Shown one piece after another: positions 54,571-62,979 of a DNA stretch of 64,000 nucleotides. Both the position numbers and the translations under genes were made by a program. Position 1 is the first letter of the stretch, and the number at the start of each line of letters is the position of its first letter. The stretch comes from Sphingobacteriales bacterium (GTDB lineage Bacteria > Bacteroidota > Bacteroidia > Chitinophagales > UBA2359), in assembly GCA_016706405.1 (NCBI GenBank), contig JADJJT010000001.1, positions 1,119,501 through 1,183,500 of the forward strand. Direction: 5' to 3'. The notes beneath the pieces were generated by a model. That model searched no databases. It saw only the letters and a program-made list of their open reading frames with translations, and was not told the DNA's origin.

Positions 54571-54766
54571 CTTGCAATTAAATAAAAAATGCGTTAAATT
54601 TGCCGCTAACTAATATAATTTTCATTTTAAATTTTAAAAATTATGTGTTACAAAAACAAAAACAAAACGCTGTTTCAATACAGCCAGGCGTTTGTTGGTA
54701 AATTAGCCAACACATTATTTATTTTTGCATATATGGGGGGGTATAAGTACCTTTTATATATGTTGT
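54571..54766 (+). repeat. Shared leader block, copy 1 (promoter, 5' region, signal peptide)
   Basis: About 195 bases nearly identical to 58871-59070, including promoter, start codon and the coding sequence of the first 40 residues with the hydrophobic stretch and the G run (G7 here). After the block the two genes encode unrelated proteins. Confidence 0.9.
54572..54602 (+). promoter_or_regulatory. Promoter of the beta-helix protein gene (TTG-N20-TAAATTTG)
   Basis: TTG at 54572-54574 and TAAATTTG at 54595-54602, 20 bases apart. The same sequence, nearly letter for letter, stands before the M4 protease gene (58872-58902). The start codon is at 54643. Confidence 0.7.
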
Positions 54767-57339
54767 TATTTATTGGATTTATGGGTAGTAGCCCAACAGC
54801 AAAGGGGCAGCAAAATTTACATTGTCCGGGCATTGATATTACTTGGAGTAACGATGTTTTAAATGGCGGCACTTACACCAATCAAGATATTGGTGTTAAT
54901 GGCACCTTAACCATAACGGGTATTGTTACGTTTAATAATTGCAATTTTAAAATGGCAACCGATGCGGTAATTAATATCATGGGGGCCGGAAGTAAGTTAA
55001 TACTTAACAACTCTACCCTTTTTGCTTGCCACAATGATATGTGGCAAGGTATTCGGGCAAATATTTTTACTGCTTTAACAATGAATCAGTCAAATATTCA
55101 CGATGCCGAAATTGCCGTATATGGCAAAAGCAACGCAGATTTAGAAATTGTTGGCAACATTTTCGACCATAATTATAAGCATATACGCTTAGAAAATTAT
55201 AGCCAGCCCGCAATGGTTAATATCATAAGCAACCATTTTCAATCAACCTTAGTTCCTTTAGCAAAACATCCGGGCTTTGGCACTAAATACTTAATTTTTC
55301 CTCATACCGACAGCCCATTTACTACCCAACGAGTAGCTATTGGTATAGAATGCGATAATGTTGATAATGATATACTGATAGGTAGCAATCAGCTACTCAA
55401 TATGAATTATTTCGACAATCTCGAAATTGGCATTTATGCAATTAATTCGCAGCTTATAATAAGATATAACCAATTCGACAATATATATCCGGATATAGTA
55501 AACGACCCCAATTTTGAAGTAAAAGCGGCTATTAAAGTAGAAGCCGATGACGGCAGTTTAGATTCGCGGGTCGAAATTGGTAGTTTATCCCACGAAAACT
55601 ATTTTAACAACTGCTATAATGGCATTTATATAAGCCGCCCCGTTGATACTGAAATTATACTAAACAAATTTACAACTATAGCCAATAAAGCAATTACTTG
55701 TAGGAGTATTAATGGCAAAAATATAGCCATAACGCATAATAATATCATAGATGCAAAATTTGGCATATTTTTAAACAATACAGAACTAAGTACTGCATTA
55801 GTGCAATGCAATGGTATAGTTGGCAATAATTTGTGTTCGGGTGGTGCTATTGTTGGCATAGCCGATATTGGCATGTTAGAAAACGAACAACCACCGCAGC
55901 ATCATATATATCATAATTATATAGACGATTACGCACAAGGTATTGTGTGTGTAAGTATAGACAACCTAAGTATATCACACAATGAAATTCATGTAAATTA
56001 TTGCGAATCTGTTGCCCGTGCGGGTATAACGGTGGTTTCATCTATTTTACCTTATATATACCACAATGTAGTAATTGGAGATGGGCAGTCTGCCAACTTT
56101 TTAGCTTCGGCAGGGGTAAAAATAGTAAGTAATACAGGCGGATTTATAAAATCAAACTGGTTAGAGGGTTTAGGCGAAGGGTTTTCGGGGCAGGCAAATA
56201 ATATGCAATGCGAAATTTTTAATAATATTCTTCACGAAAATGTCGTTGGATTTGGTTTGGGTAATGCAGGTATTGTAGGTATGCAAGGCAGTATTTTAAA
56301 TGATATACCCTGCTATAATGAATGGACCAGTAATTCGTTGAGTGATTGTTACGCCTATAATTCTATCAATGGGAGTCTTTCGCCAATAATATGGCTTTCA
56401 ACAATACCGCCTATAAATGCCTTTAACCCTAACCCGTCGCTTTTTGATGGAATAAGTAGTGCGATTACAACACCCTCTATCTCTATTCCAAGTATCCTGC
56501 CTATCCCATGGTTGCCAAATGATGACGCATGTTATATTGAGATAGACGGTTTTGCCCCAAACGATACGGTTAATATGGCTATTTGGGCTGATATATTACA
56601 AAACTACGCCGAACAAAAACAAAGCTACGAAGTATATGTAGAAGAACAAATATGGTGGGACAATTATAATAGTTATAGAATGATGCGCCGCTACCCCGAA
56701 TTAACAACCAACAACGATATAATTAGTGCGTATTATGCCAAACTGCAACAAGAACCCATAGGCAAACTAACCGATTGGATGTATGATTTAGGCAATTATT
56801 TGGAAACAAGCGATAAAACCAATTTTGTAGAGACGTTAAAAGCATTTGAAACCAACCTTAACGCAATTACAACCACCAATTTGCAAGAGGGCAATTTGCA
56901 GCAACTATATACTATAATACTTAGCCAATTACAACAAACCACCGAGGGCGGTTATGGCACCAACACTATAGCCACGCTTGAAACCATGGCTAATTATTGC
57001 CCATTCGAAGGCGGACCAGCAACCTACCAAACTGCCGCTTTATTACATAAACCGCCAGTTTATTTTGATGATTGTAATTATAGTGGCAAAAAACAAACAG
57101 CACTTACCCAAAAGCCACAACTAACCATTAACCAATGGGGTGCTGCTATAGTGTTTAGAGCTACGCCACAAACCCCTATAGAACAAATAACCATTAGTGC
57201 TATAGACGGGCGTATTTTATACCAAACTAGCCCCAACAATAGTATGGTAGTAAAAAACAGTTTAAATGCGGGCATGTATGTATATATTGCTAATTTAGCA
57301 GACGGCACCATAGCTAAAGGTAAATTTATTGTTCATTAG
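54643..57339 (+). CDS. Secreted right-handed beta-helix protein with T9SS sorting domain
   Basis: An 898-residue protein. The leader (residues 1-55) has a basic, Asn/Lys-rich start and the hydrophobic segment YLLYMLLFIGFMG followed by KGQQ. Residues about 65-560 are a parallel beta-helix with repeating turns (INIMGAGSKLILNNSTLF, ADLEIVGNIFDHNYKHIRLENY, NLSISHNEIHVNYCESVARAGI), as in carbohydrate-active or adhesion proteins. A helical region with many Tyr, Gln and Asn follows, and the C-terminal 75 residues (IEQITISAIDGRILYQTSP ... MYVYIANLADGTIAKGKFIVH) are a T9SS type A sorting domain. No catalytic residues could be assigned. It carries the G7 run in frame. Confidence 0.85.
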   Translation: MCYKNKNKTLFQYSQAFVGKLANTLFIFAYMGGYKYLLYMLLFIGFMGSSPTAKGQQNLHCPGIDITWSNDVLNGGTYTNQDIGVNGTLTITGIVTFNNCNFKMATDAVINIMGAGSKLILNNSTLFACHNDMWQGIRANIFTALTMNQSNIHDAEIAVYGKSNADLEIVGNIFDHNYKHIRLENYSQPAMVNIISNHFQSTLVPLAKHPGFGTKYLIFPHTDSPFTTQRVAIGIECDNVDNDILIGSNQLLNMNYFDNLEIGIYAINSQLIIRYNQFDNIYPDIVNDPNFEVKAAIKVEADDGSLDSRVEIGSLSHENYFNNCYNGIYISRPVDTEIILNKFTTIANKAITCRSINGKNIAITHNNIIDAKFGIFLNNTELSTALVQCNGIVGNNLCSGGAIVGIADIGMLENEQPPQHHIYHNYIDDYAQGIVCVSIDNLSISHNEIHVNYCESVARAGITVVSSILPYIYHNVVIGDGQSANFLASAGVKIVSNTGGFIKSNWLEGLGEGFSGQANNMQCEIFNNILHENVVGFGLGNAGIVGMQGSILNDIPCYNEWTSNSLSDCYAYNSINGSLSPIIWLSTIPPINAFNPNPSLFDGISSAITTPSISIPSILPIPWLPNDDACYIEIDGFAPNDTVNMAIWADILQNYAEQKQSYEVYVEEQIWWDNYNSYRMMRRYPELTTNNDIISAYYAKLQQEPIGKLTDWMYDLGNYLETSDKTNFVETLKAFETNLNAITTTNLQEGNLQQLYTIILSQLQQTTEGGYGTNTIATLETMANYCPFEGGPATYQTAALLHKPPVYFDDCNYSGKKQTALTQKPQLTINQWGAAIVFRATPQTPIEQITISAIDGRILYQTSPNNSMVVKNSLNAGMYVYIANLADGTIAKGKFIVH

Positions 57340-57351
57340 TTTTTAAGCTGT

Positions 57352-57388
57352 AATACATGGCGCGCCAAACACGCCATGTATTTTTTTA
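57352..57388 (+). terminator. Rho-independent terminator after the beta-helix gene
   Basis: Stem ATACATGGCG / CGCCATGTAT with a 9-base loop and a T run behind it (57381-57387). It lies 13 bases after the stop at 57339. Confidence 0.88.
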
Positions 57389-57393
57389 TTATT

Positions 57394-58596
57394 ATGACAA
57401 ATTTACTTTATGTTTGCTTGTTATGGCAAACCATAATACCGTTTACTAATCCCTCGTTTGAAGGTCCCCCAAAATTAAGTACTACAGCCCCTGGTTGGTT
57501 TTTTTGTAATGAAACCCCCGATATATTTGGTGAATCGCTTTTTCTTGTGCCTCAACATGGGGCAAGTTTCGCAGGGATTCAGTTTAACATACATTGTTAC
57601 GGCTTTCCAGGGGTAGTATGTTTTGAATCATTTGGCCAGCAATTAGTAACTCCCCTTGTACCTAATGCCCCTCACCAATTTACTATGTTTACCAATGACT
57701 GGGCTCATTCAGAAAGTTCTTCAGAATGTGGCATTGAAATTTGGGCAGGGCAAGATAGTTGCCAGCAAGAACAATTACTATGGGTAGGGCGCACCCGTGG
57801 CGATGAAACTTCTCCTATACCCCCTTATGAATGGTTTAAAGAAACCGTTGAGTTTGTACCTAATGCTGCTTATACTTATATACGTTTTCAAACACGCGAA
57901 GTAGATATAGATACATCTGCTGTCTTGTTTATTGACAATCTATCGCCGATATATATAAACAACCTTTATGTAAGTACCATATTTGCCGAGCAAACTGCCT
58001 TATGCCCCAATACTTGTACGGTTTTATGGATTGAGCCATATAGCAGTATCAATACCAAGGAGGTTACTATATCGTGGAGTAGTATTCCGGAGGGTTACAA
58101 CAACGAGCAAAATAAAAAGTGGGTGAGTGTATGTCCCACCGAACCCACCTATTATATAGCGCATATTTACTATAACGATAATCCTGAAATAGATACCTAC
58201 GATACCATTTTAATAACCCTGCTCGATACTGCCTTATACGATTGCAACACCCTGATAGATACCACCACCAACCCCATAGACACCTTTAATTACCAACCCA
58301 TAAAAGGCGCTACGCGCTACAAGCCGCCGGGTGAGCGGGCTTTGTTTCCAAACATGGTTGCGCTGGGTGGTTCGGTTAATATACACGCGCCCCAAGCGGG
58401 GCAGTTGGCTTTGTACAATACACTGGGGCAGTTGGTTTGGTCGGTTGCCGCTATCCCATCCGGATATAATGCTTACAATTTACCCAATAATTTAGCCCAA
58501 GGCATGTATTACTACCATTTCACGCCAAACAATCCAGAAGAAGAAGAAAAAAACCCTGTCATCATGGGTAAAATTTTGGTGGTAAGTGGTTGGTAA
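57394..58596 (+). CDS. Secreted protein with T9SS sorting domain
   Basis: I prefer the ATG at 57394, giving MTNLLYVCLLWQTIIP as the signal peptide; the ATG at 57376 lies inside the terminator hairpin of the previous gene. The N-terminal 180 residues are a beta-sandwich (NPSFEG start; FKETVEFVPNAAYTYIRFQTRE), as in carbohydrate-binding or gliding-related domains, followed by an unrecognised middle part and a C-terminal sorting domain (GGSVNIHAPQAGQLALYNTLGQLVWSVAAIP ... LAQGMYYYHFTPNN). No enzyme motif was seen. No promoter is obvious in the 54 bases upstream. Confidence 0.8.
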   Translation: MTNLLYVCLLWQTIIPFTNPSFEGPPKLSTTAPGWFFCNETPDIFGESLFLVPQHGASFAGIQFNIHCYGFPGVVCFESFGQQLVTPLVPNAPHQFTMFTNDWAHSESSSECGIEIWAGQDSCQQEQLLWVGRTRGDETSPIPPYEWFKETVEFVPNAAYTYIRFQTREVDIDTSAVLFIDNLSPIYINNLYVSTIFAEQTALCPNTCTVLWIEPYSSINTKEVTISWSSIPEGYNNEQNKKWVSVCPTEPTYYIAHIYYNDNPEIDTYDTILITLLDTALYDCNTLIDTTTNPIDTFNYQPIKGATRYKPPGERALFPNMVALGGSVNIHAPQAGQLALYNTLGQLVWSVAAIPSGYNAYNLPNNLAQGMYYYHFTPNNPEEEEKNPVIMGKILVVSGW

Positions 58597-58943
58597 AATC
58601 CTAACCAAAGCCTGCTAATCCTTTAATCACAAAAATCAAAATTCAAGACATTATTTTGTAACTACCCAGGTCTATTTTTTGAATTTTGTTTAGTTTTTAA
58701 GTCAAAAATTGTATTTTATTTCAACTTTTGTGTCAATTTTTGAATAAATCTCATGGAAGGTCAAAATCAAATACGGAATTACAATAATATTGCACTATTA
58801 TAGATGTTTAATGGCTTGATTGCCAACCTGTTTGAGTACCTGAGTAGTTGCATTATTTTTACCCACACCCCTTGCAACTAAATAAAAAATGCGTTAAATT
58901 TGCCGCTAACTAATATAATTTTCATTTTTAAATTTTTAGAATT
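58597..58943. other. Intergenic region of 347 bases before the M4 protease gene
   Basis: AT-rich, with no coding capacity seen. It holds the start of the shared leader block and the promoter at 58872-58902. Confidence 0.6.
58872..58902 (+). promoter_or_regulatory. Promoter of the M4 protease gene (TTG-N20-TAAATTTG)
   Basis: TTG at 58872-58874 and TAAATTTG at 58895-58902, spacing 20. It is the duplicate of the promoter at 54572-54602. The start codon follows at 58944. Confidence 0.7.
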
Positions 58944-61380
58944 ATGCCTAACAAAAACAAACCGCTGTTTCAATACAGCACACGCCTTGTTGGCAAATTA
59001 ACCAACACATTATTCACTTTTACATATATGGGGGGGGGGGTATAAGTACCTTTTATATATGTTGTTATTTATTGCGCTTAGTAACTACCCGCAAAAGGTG
59101 TTGGGGCAAAATTTTGTTCCAACTGCTTTACAAGCTGGCAATACTACTATGCAAAACCTATGCGATAGACGAGACCCTGCCGGTTGGCTGTTTTTTAAAC
59201 AATCGGTTGACTTATACAATAACGATTTATTTACAACCTACAAAACAGCTATGGGCTTGGGTAATGATGATGTAATGCAAAACTACAAAACATGGACAGA
59301 CGAGTTAGGCTACGAATACAAACGTTATCGCCAGCATTACAGAAATGTCCCTGTTGAAAACGGCATTTATACCGAACAACTATTCAACTGTCGCGTTGAA
59401 CTGGCACATGGACAACTAATTGAGGGTCTAAACTTAATCACCCAGCCCGAGTACGACGAAATTGATGCCCTAAATGCCGCTTTAGATTCTATTGGTGCCA
59501 CCGCCTACGCATGGCAAGATACGGCAAGTGAAAATTGGTTAAAACAGATAACCGGCGACTCTACCGCCACTTACTACCCCACCGGCAAACTTAAAATAAT
59601 ACATTTACAGGGCGACCCACTGTTGGCTGCAAATTATATATTGGCTTGGCAGTTTAGTATATGCGCCATAACTCCATTTAGCGACCAAACTGTGTATATT
59701 AATGCCCACACAAACGCAGTTTGCAAAATAACCGAAAATAGCTGCCAAAACGGAACAGCCACCCTGCCCCACTATGGCGAACAAGATATAGATACCAAAT
59801 GGTGCGGTGGCTTTATTAATAATTTTAGGTTAGAGGCAAACGACAACGGGCGCGACATACGAACCAGATATGGAACGTATGACGTTTTCGATTTTGATTT
59901 TGGTGAACTTGACCATATAGATAATCCGGATGGCAACTGGGGCATAACCAATAATTTGGGCACCCGCCCCCATTGGTGTGCGCAACAAGCCTGGGATTTT
60001 TTTAAAGCCCCTCCCTATAACCACGAAAGTTTGGATGGAAACGGCGAGGAAATAATATTGGTACTTGCTAATTCTAATTTTGACAAGGGTGCAGTATATA
60101 GACCGGTTATTGATGAGAATCATAGTTATATTGAATTTGGCTCATCAAACGGAATATATTCGGCTTCGTTAGATGTAGCAGGACACGAATACACCCACGG
60201 CGTTATTTCTCACACCTCTGAACTACCCCATGAAGGCGAAAGCGGTGCCCTTGGCGAATCGTTTGGCGATATTTTTGGAGAAATGGTTGAACACTATGCT
60301 TCGCCCTTATTCATTGACCCGCAAGAACCCAGCCCATTTCCGGATTGGGTGAGTGGCACACATGCCGAACCTCTTCGTTTTTTGAGCGACCCCTATAATT
60401 CGCCACAAAACACGGCTACGGTCATTCAGCCGCTAACCTACCAAGAACCCAACCATTGGATAGACCCAACAAGTAGTTTTGACCATGGCGGGGTGCATGT
60501 TAATTGCAGTGTTCAAAGCTATTGGTTTTATTTATTGGCAATGGGCGGCACTCACCCAACAACAAATATTACCGTTCAAGGTATTGGTTTAAATAAAGCA
60601 GCACTTATTGCTTTTAATAATATGACGGACGAGTTAGACAGCGAGAGCGATTATTCCGATGCCCGCACGGGGGCAATAAATGCCGCCGAAAAATTATATG
60701 GTGCTTGTAGCAACGAGGCCAAACAAACCGCTATGGCTTGGCATGCTGTGGGCATAGGTGCGCCTTATATTTGTTTTGGTGCGGTAAAAGGGCAGTTTAA
60801 TATATGCAATAACCAGTTAAACTACCCTTATGTTTATGAAGCGTTTGATTTGGAGGGCAGCCAATTTACATGGTCGTTTATACCTGCCACATGGACATAT
60901 AGTTTATCGAGCACAAACGGGTTTACCAATAATATTCTAACTGTTACAAGTTTTGGCAGTTTACCACTTGGGTATAGTTCGCAAACAATTGTAGTTTATA
61001 GCAGTGCTTCAAATATTACGACGAGTTATATATTTGAGTTTGACGATTGTGGCGGTATTGTATTTGGAGGCAACAACAACAATAGCTGGTCGGTTGGTTT
61101 AGAAAACTGCTTGCAAAACAGCAATAAAACAGCAATGCCACCAACTATTGAAGCTCTATACAATTGGCAGTTGGTAAATACCCTTGTAAACGACTGTTTA
61201 ATAGTTGAGGTATTAGATAATACACCGTTACAAAGCCTTACAATTTATAATAGTTTGGGGCAAAAGGTGGCAACACCAAATATTACGACAGGGATAAACC
61301 ATATAACCACTAACACCCTGCCTGCGGGGGCTTATTATGTGCAAAGCGGCAACCATATTGTTAAATTTGTTAAACCATAA
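58944..61380 (+). CDS. M4-family (thermolysin-like) secreted metalloprotease with T9SS sorting domain; out of frame at the G11 tract
   Basis: From ATG 58944 the leader reads MPNKNKPLFQYSTRLVGKL and continues to the G run at 59030-59040. With 11 G the frame stops at once (GGGV-stop); with 10 G it joins the body YKYLLYMLLFIALS and runs to 61380. A start at ATG 59059 would give the body without the basic leader. The body has a propeptide, the zinc site GHEYTHGVISH, the third ligand in GALGESFGDIFGEMVEH and the catalytic His in DHGGVHVNCSVQSYWF, all as in thermolysin. The C-terminus (LQSLTIYNSLGQKVATPNI ... YVQSGNHIVKFVKP) is a T9SS sorting domain. A secreted protease that is off in this copy. 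Confidence 0.85.
59030..59040 (+). repeat. Poly-G tract (G11) inside the signal-peptide coding region
   Basis: Eleven G in a row between ATAT and TATAAG. The matching place in the beta-helix gene has seven G. G7 and G10 are in frame, G11 is not. Candidate phase-variation tract. Confidence 0.85.
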
Positions 61381-61385
61381 TAGCC

Positions 61386-62039
61386 ATGAAAAAAATAGTA
61401 ACAATAGCAGCACTATGGTTATGGTACTTAATAAATAGTTACGCCCAGCACCCCAAAAACCAAATAGAAATTGGTTATCCCGGCATTTATTTTTTCGATA
61501 ATCTGCCCATGAGATTTAATAAAACAAATTTTGCAAATTGGTATAGTGCTGATAACTTTAACTATAATTATACGCGGTATTTTAATAAAAACAAAAGTGG
61601 CATACAAATAGGGTTTTATAATTTTTATGTTGGTGATTATATGAAATTGTTTAAAACTGAACCACCTCTTACCTGTATAGGACGAGCTTTCACCGCTATT
61701 CACCTAAACTATAAACACCGGGTATTCAACAAAAAATACGCCCATATACACCTAAAAGCAGGGGGTGTTTACCGTTATAACGGGTATGAAATGTACACAA
61801 ATGGACCGGACGCCGTAGCTAAGGATTATTTAATTAATAGTAATCATTTTAGTTCTCAGTTTGGTCTAAATACAGGTATAGAACCGCAGTTGCGGTTTTT
61901 TAATCGTTTAACCTTAGGTTTAGATATTAGCTATCAATATTACTTTTTTAAACTAAGTCCTAAAGAGCAAAAACAAGAACACCCTACTACCCCTCATAGC
62001 AATTTTTGTTTTGGGGGTAAAATAGGGGTATTGTTTTAG
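61386..62039 (+). CDS. Outer-membrane-like beta-barrel protein, duplicate 1
   Basis: A 217-residue protein with a signal peptide (1-21, AQ after SYA). Alternating short strands with many aromatic residues (NQIEIGYPGIYFFD, FNYNYTRYFNKNKSGIQIGFYNFYVGDY, YKHRVFNKKYAHIHLKAGGVYRY, LRFFNRLTLGLDISYQYYFFKL) are the look of an eight-strand outer-membrane barrel. No C-terminal sorting domain, and none would be needed. Function unknown. It follows the protease stop after five bases. The paralogue at 62250 differs mainly in two loops. Confidence 0.75.
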   Translation: MKKIVTIAALWLWYLINSYAQHPKNQIEIGYPGIYFFDNLPMRFNKTNFANWYSADNFNYNYTRYFNKNKSGIQIGFYNFYVGDYMKLFKTEPPLTCIGRAFTAIHLNYKHRVFNKKYAHIHLKAGGVYRYNGYEMYTNGPDAVAKDYLINSNHFSSQFGLNTGIEPQLRFFNRLTLGLDISYQYYFFKLSPKEQKQEHPTTPHSNFCFGGKIGVLF

Positions 62040-62067
62040 GGTTTGTTTACTTATATATTAGCTATAC

Positions 62068-62106
62068 AATGCGGTATAAGCTACCGTTTAGACCGCATTT
62101 TTTATT
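62068..62106 (+). terminator. Rho-independent terminator, unit 1
   Basis: AATGCGGTATAA pairs with TTAGACCGCATT with one mismatch, followed by TTTTTATT. Confidence 0.8.
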
Positions 62107-62162
62107 ATGTTTACAATATTTATAAATCAATTAAACATTATGTATTATTTTATTAATGTAAG

Positions 62163-62243
62163 CCATATAACCACTAACACCCTGCCTGCGGGGGTTTATT
62201 TTGTGCAAAGCGGCAACCATATTGTTAAATTTGTTAAACCGTA
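62163..62243 (+). pseudogene. Fragment: copied C-terminal tail of the M4 protease
   Basis: The last 27 codons and stop of the protease gene are repeated here, without start or signal. They encode the end of a T9SS sorting domain. Useless as a gene alone, but they mark the left edge of the duplication. Confidence 0.85.
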
Positions 62244-62249
62244 ATAGCC

Positions 62250-62897
62250 ATGAAAAAAATAGTAATAATGACAGCACTATGGTTATGGTGCTTAATAAAT
62301 AGTTATGCCCAGCACCCCAAAAACCAAATAGAAATTGGTTACACGGGTATTTACTTCTTCGATAATAAGCCATTAAGCTTTGACATACCAAATTTTGTAA
62401 ACTGGCATAGTGCTGACGACTTTAATTATTTTTATACCCGGTATTTTAATAAAAACAAAAGCGGGATACAAATAGGGTATTTTCGTTATTTTATTGGTTA
62501 TAAGCAGCCCAAAATAGAAATTCCCCTGTCCATTATTAAACGCGGCGCAAGTGCCATTCACCTAAACTATAAACACCGGGTATTCAACAAAAAATATGCC
62601 CATATACACCTAAAAGCAGGGGGCGTTTACCGTTATAAGGGACATGAAGCCTATACTAATGCCGAAGATGTGGTAGTCAAAGATGTGTATAGTAATTTTA
62701 ACGCAATTAAATCACAGTTTGGCATAAATACAGGCATAGAGCCGCAGCTACGGTTTTTTAATCGCTTAACTTTAGGTTTAGATATTAGCTATCAATATTA
62801 CTTTTTTAAACTCAGCCCCAAAGAGCAAAAACAAAAATACCCTACTACCCCTCATAGCAATTTTTGTTTTGGGGGTAAAATAGGGGTATTGTTTTAG
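62250..62897 (+). CDS. Outer-membrane-like beta-barrel protein, duplicate 2
   Basis: A 215-residue paralogue of the gene at 61386. The signal peptide and the C-terminal 90 residues are almost identical, for example HRVFNKKYAHIHLKAGGVYRY and LRFFNRLTLGLDISYQYYFFKL; differences concentrate at about residues 30-45, 68-85 and 125-145, which would be external loops of the barrel. This pattern suggests selection on loops after duplication, though the number of changes is small. It is followed by its own terminator and then by the IS. Confidence 0.75.
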   Translation: MKKIVIMTALWLWCLINSYAQHPKNQIEIGYTGIYFFDNKPLSFDIPNFVNWHSADDFNYFYTRYFNKNKSGIQIGYFRYFIGYKQPKIEIPLSIIKRGASAIHLNYKHRVFNKKYAHIHLKAGGVYRYKGHEAYTNAEDVVVKDVYSNFNAIKSQFGINTGIEPQLRFFNRLTLGLDISYQYYFFKLSPKEQKQKYPTTPHSNFCFGGKIGVLF

Positions 62898-62925
62898 GGT
62901 TTGTTTACTTATATATTAGCTATAC

Positions 62926-62964
62926 AATGCGGTATAAGCTACCGTTTATACCGCATTTTTTATT
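62926..62964 (+). terminator. Rho-independent terminator, unit 2
   Basis: Perfect 12-base stem AATGCGGTATAA / TTATACCGCATT and an 8-base loop, followed by TTTTTATT. A copy of the terminator at 62068 with the mismatch repaired. Confidence 0.85.
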
Positions 62965-62979
62965 ATGTTTACAATATTT

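Larger units (their letters stand above)
58871..59070 (+). repeat. Shared leader block, copy 2 (promoter, 5' region, signal peptide)
   Basis: Matches 54571-54766 through promoter, start codon and signal-peptide coding region with few changes, then diverges sharply. The G run has 11 G here against 7 in copy 1. Confidence 0.9.
61299..62121 (+). repeat. Tandem duplication, unit 1
   Basis: Runs from inside the last codons of the M4 protease gene, over the small outer-membrane-like gene 61386-62039 and its terminator, to ACAATATTT. Unit 2 is 62163-62979; the offset is 864 bases at the start. A 41-base piece separates the units. Confidence 0.9.
62163..62979 (+). repeat. Tandem duplication, unit 2
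   Basis: Repeats 61299-62121 including about 80 bases of the end of the protease gene, whose sorting-domain tail (LPAGVYFVQSGNHIVKFVKP) is still readable as a fragment at 62163-62243. It ends at ACAATATTT where the IS is inserted. Confidence 0.9.

Noticed and set aside
57376..57393. Upstream ATG (57376) as start of the secreted protein gene
   Set aside because: It lies in the arm of the terminator hairpin of the previous gene; ATG 57394 gives a better signal peptide start.
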